Assembly: GCA_021811865.1 (NCBI GenBank)
Contig: JAKAQB010000027.1
Coordinates: 1 to 41,807 of the forward strand
Direction: 5' to 3'
Source of the DNA: Actinomycetes bacterium
GTDB lineage: Bacteria; Actinomycetota; Acidimicrobiia; Acidimicrobiales; Palsa-688
Length of the DNA stretch: 41,807 bases
Shown: piece after piece, positions 40,142-41,807 of the stretch
How the letters are laid out: the number at the start of each line of letters is the position of its first letter
How positions within the stretch are numbered: the stretch's first letter is position 1
Notes under the pieces: generated by a model
Databases searched by the model: none
What the model saw: only the letters and a program-made list of their open reading frames with translations
What the model was told of the DNA's origin: nothing
Made by a program: the position numbers and the translations under genes

Positions 40142-41704
40142 ATGGCCTCCGCCCCCGATCCCGTCGCGGCGCGCCCCCGCCTGAGCGTCGTCGTGCCAGC
40201 CCACAACGAGGCCCCGTACCTGCGCTTGGCGGTCGAGGCACTGGTGGACGGCCTGCGCGCCAGGGGGGCCACCTTCGAGGTCCTCGTCGTCGAGAACGGG
40301 TCGCTCGACGGCACCTGGCAGGTCGCGAGCTCCCTCGCCGAGGCCCGACCCGAGATCCGCGTGCTGTCGCTGCGCCAGGCCAACTATGGGGCGGCCCTCC
40401 GCAACGGGTTCCGGGCGGCCCGAGGCGAGCTGGTCGCCAACATCGACGTGGACCTGGTCGACCTCGACTTCCTGGACAGGGCGCTGGCGCTGGCCGAGGC
40501 CGATGCGGAGGTCGACATCGTGATCGGCACCAAGCGGGGCGCTGGTGCCGAGGACCGCCGGGCACCGGGCCGGCGGGCCGTGACCGAGGCGTTCTCGCTG
40601 ATCATGAGGTACGGGTTCGGCCTACAGGTCAGCGACACGCACGGGCTCAAGCTGCTCCGAGCCGACCGGCTGCGTCCCCTCGTGGACGCGTGCGGCCTGT
40701 CGGGGGACCTGTTCGACACCGAGCTCGTCCTCCGGGCCGAACGGGCCGGCATGAGCGTGGCGGAGATCCCCGTGGCGGTCGCCGAGCAGCGCCCGCCCCG
40801 CACCCCCATCGCCAGCCGGGTGCCGCGTACCGTGGCCGGCCTCGTCCGGCTGCGTGCACGTCTCGGCCCGCCGCCGGCGGCGCCGACAAGGAAGGCGTTG
40901 CCGGCGGCGCCTCCCGTCCCGACCCAGCCGAGGGGGCTAGCGTCGACCGGGATGGAGGCGGGCGGCGGGATGGAGGCGGGCGGCGGGATGGAGGCGGGCG
41001 GCGGGATGGACGCCGGCGCTGGTCGGGGCGAAGCTGACGAGGCGCTGCGCGCCGGCATCGAGCGCCTGGTCTCGACGCTGGAGGAGCTCGCGCACCGCCT
41101 CGCACCTCTCGACGCCCTCTCCCAGCGGGTCGAGGAGCTCACCCGCGGCGTCCAGCTCCTCGACGCCCTGCCCGAGCAGGTCGAGGGGCTCGCCACCGGG
41201 CTCACGATGCTGGGTGACCTGCCCGAGCGGTTGGCGGCGCTGGGTGACCTGCCCGAGCGGCTGGCGGCGCTGGGCAAGGTGCCGGACCGCCTCGGCGAGG
41301 TGACAACTCGCATGGCGGACCTGCGCACCCACCTGGAGCAGCTCGCCGGCGCGCCGGCGCTCCTCGATTTTCTCGCCTCTCGCACCTCCCGCCTCGAGGA
41401 GGCCCTCGCCAGCGTGAGCCAGCGCCTTGCGAACACTGCCGAGCGGCTGGAGGGTGTGAGCGAAGACGTCGGATCCCTCGCCGCAGGCGTCGACCGCCTG
41501 GGGCTCGCCCACGACGAGCAGAGTGGTATGCTCACCGCGCTGCGTGACGAGGTTCGCGCCTTGCGTCGACGCATCCCCCTGCGTGGTCGCCCCGAACCAG
41601 CACTCGACGAGCCAACGATCGCCGCGCTCGCCGACGCGGTCGCCGCCCGCCTGGGAACGGCGTCACCACCCCAACGCCGCCAGGCGTACAGGGACCAGAC
41701 GTAG
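40142..41704 (+). CDS. GT2 glycosyltransferase fused to a long C-terminal coiled coil
   Basis: A 520-residue protein. Residues 1-235 form a GT-A glycosyltransferase: RLSVVVPAHNEAPYLRLAVE, FEVLVVENGSLDGTW, QANYGAALRNGFRAARGELV, VANIDVDLVDLDFLD (metal-binding region) and SDTHGLKLLRADRLRPLVDA, close to polyprenyl-phosphate sugar synthases. A Pro/Ala linker follows, then three 18-bp repeats (MEAGGG). About 200 residues of heptad-rich sequence come next: LVSTLEELAHRLAPLDALSQ, LGDLPERLAALGDLPERLAA and LEEALASVSQRLANTAERLE. Such a coiled-coil tail is not usual for GT2 enzymes and may scaffold a complex or polar site. It is divergent from the GT4 operon. Confidence 0.85.
   Translation: MASAPDPVAARPRLSVVVPAHNEAPYLRLAVEALVDGLRARGATFEVLVVENGSLDGTWQVASSLAEARPEIRVLSLRQANYGAALRNGFRAARGELVANIDVDLVDLDFLDRALALAEADAEVDIVIGTKRGAGAEDRRAPGRRAVTEAFSLIMRYGFGLQVSDTHGLKLLRADRLRPLVDACGLSGDLFDTELVLRAERAGMSVAEIPVAVAEQRPPRTPIASRVPRTVAGLVRLRARLGPPPAAPTRKALPAAPPVPTQPRGLASTGMEAGGGMEAGGGMEAGGGMDAGAGRGEADEALRAGIERLVSTLEELAHRLAPLDALSQRVEELTRGVQLLDALPEQVEGLATGLTMLGDLPERLAALGDLPERLAALGKVPDRLGEVTTRMADLRTHLEQLAGAPALLDFLASRTSRLEEALASVSQRLANTAERLEGVSEDVGSLAAGVDRLGLAHDEQSGMLTALRDEVRALRRRIPLRGRPEPALDEPTIAALADAVAARLGTASPPQRRQAYRDQT
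40952..41005. repeat. 18-bp tandem repeat inside the GT2 gene
   Basis: Three identical in-frame units (ATGGAGGCGGGCGGCGGG) encode MEAGGG repeats in the linker between GT2 domain and coiled coil. A degenerate fourth unit follows. Each contains an in-frame ATG. Confidence 0.9.
41210..41269. repeat. 30-bp tandem repeat inside the coiled coil
   Basis: Two nearly identical 30-bp units (one base differs) encode LGDLPERLAA twice, extending the coiled coil by ten-residue steps. Part of a series of related LDALPEQVEG-like units. Confidence 0.85.
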
Positions 41705-41728
41705 AAGCCAGGCATAGAAAGAAGGGCA

Positions 41729-41747
41729 GTAACGGGCGATCCGTTAC
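41729..41747. terminator. hairpin after the GT2-coiled-coil gene
   Basis: GTAACGG (41729-41735) pairs with CCGTTAC (41741-41747) around a 5-base loop, 25 bp after the stop. It is followed by CTCATTCG, not a real T tract. Possible weak terminator. Confidence 0.4.
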
Positions 41748-41774
41748 CTCATTCGAGTCTCCCGGCTCCATTCC

Positions 41775-41807
41775 GCGCGCACGCCACCCTTCCGCGCGCA
41801 CCGACGA
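41775..41807. repeat. four-box GCGCGC intergenic element, left half of copy C (cut by window edge)
   Basis: Two boxes GCGCGCAC start at 41775 and 41794, again 19 bp apart and in the same orientation as boxes 1-2 of copies A and B. The central ATATCGTC and right boxes would lie outside the window. Confidence 0.55.

Noticed and set aside
41700..41771. Possible tRNA or tmRNA 3' end (TTCGAGT followed by CCCGGCTCCA)
   Set aside because: The bases flanking TTCGAGT do not form a T stem and no matching acceptor strand lies upstream.

Overview
High-GC DNA from what looks like a Gram-positive actinobacterium. An Acidimicrobiia-like lineage would fit, but taxonomy cannot be proven from sequence alone. 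The markers are MurT-GatD, actinobacterial-type DapD, a DUF3040 protein, a polyphosphate-glucokinase-like ROK protein, an SCO6880-type transfer protein, many GTG starts and several likely leaderless genes.

Layout. 1-1145: a scar of broken genes (MFS transporter, universal stress protein, serine recombinase) beside a tRNA-Arg(CCT). 1334-4200: a small conserved protein, an AbiEi/DUF559 protein, a repeat-rich spacer and serS. 4208-10056: a surface-glycan block with an NAD-dependent epimerase, a GT2 glycosyltransferase, a GtrA-like flippase, a GT-C glycosyltransferase and a UDP-sulfoquinovose-synthase-like protein. 10204-12500: DUF3040 protein, ROK sugar kinase and dapD. 12679-15530: a LolA-like secreted protein with an ABC exporter. 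15544-18826: pncB, gatD and murT. 18990-27131: a compact type IV secretion and relaxase locus between housekeeping genes. 27151-31182: an RpoD-like sigma factor, pdxH, a FlgN-like chaperone, a LuxR regulator with an eroded receiver, and a FliA-like sigma factor. 31269-37004: pyrE, a repeat-rich spacer, a HelD-like helicase, hemE and protoporphyrinogen oxidase. 37015-41704: a tightly overlapping GT4, methyltransferase and alpha/alpha-barrel operon, divergent from a GT2 fused to a long coiled coil.

The strongest unexplained signals are these. (1) A roughly 79-bp intergenic element with four GCGCGC boxes in mirror pairs 19 bp apart: two full copies about 29 kb apart, each just upstream of a minus-strand gene, and half of a third copy at the right edge. 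(2) A minimal transfer locus whose MobF relaxase keeps its HUH histidines but has lost a recognisable helicase P-loop. Its VirB4-like gene appears frameshifted at a C6 run, and its AT-rich divergent spacer carries nested inverted repeats. (3) A UDP-sulfoquinovose-type enzyme in a glycosylation block with no SqdX-like transferase in view. (4) The uncharacterised GT4, methyltransferase, barrel and GT2-coiled-coil cluster.
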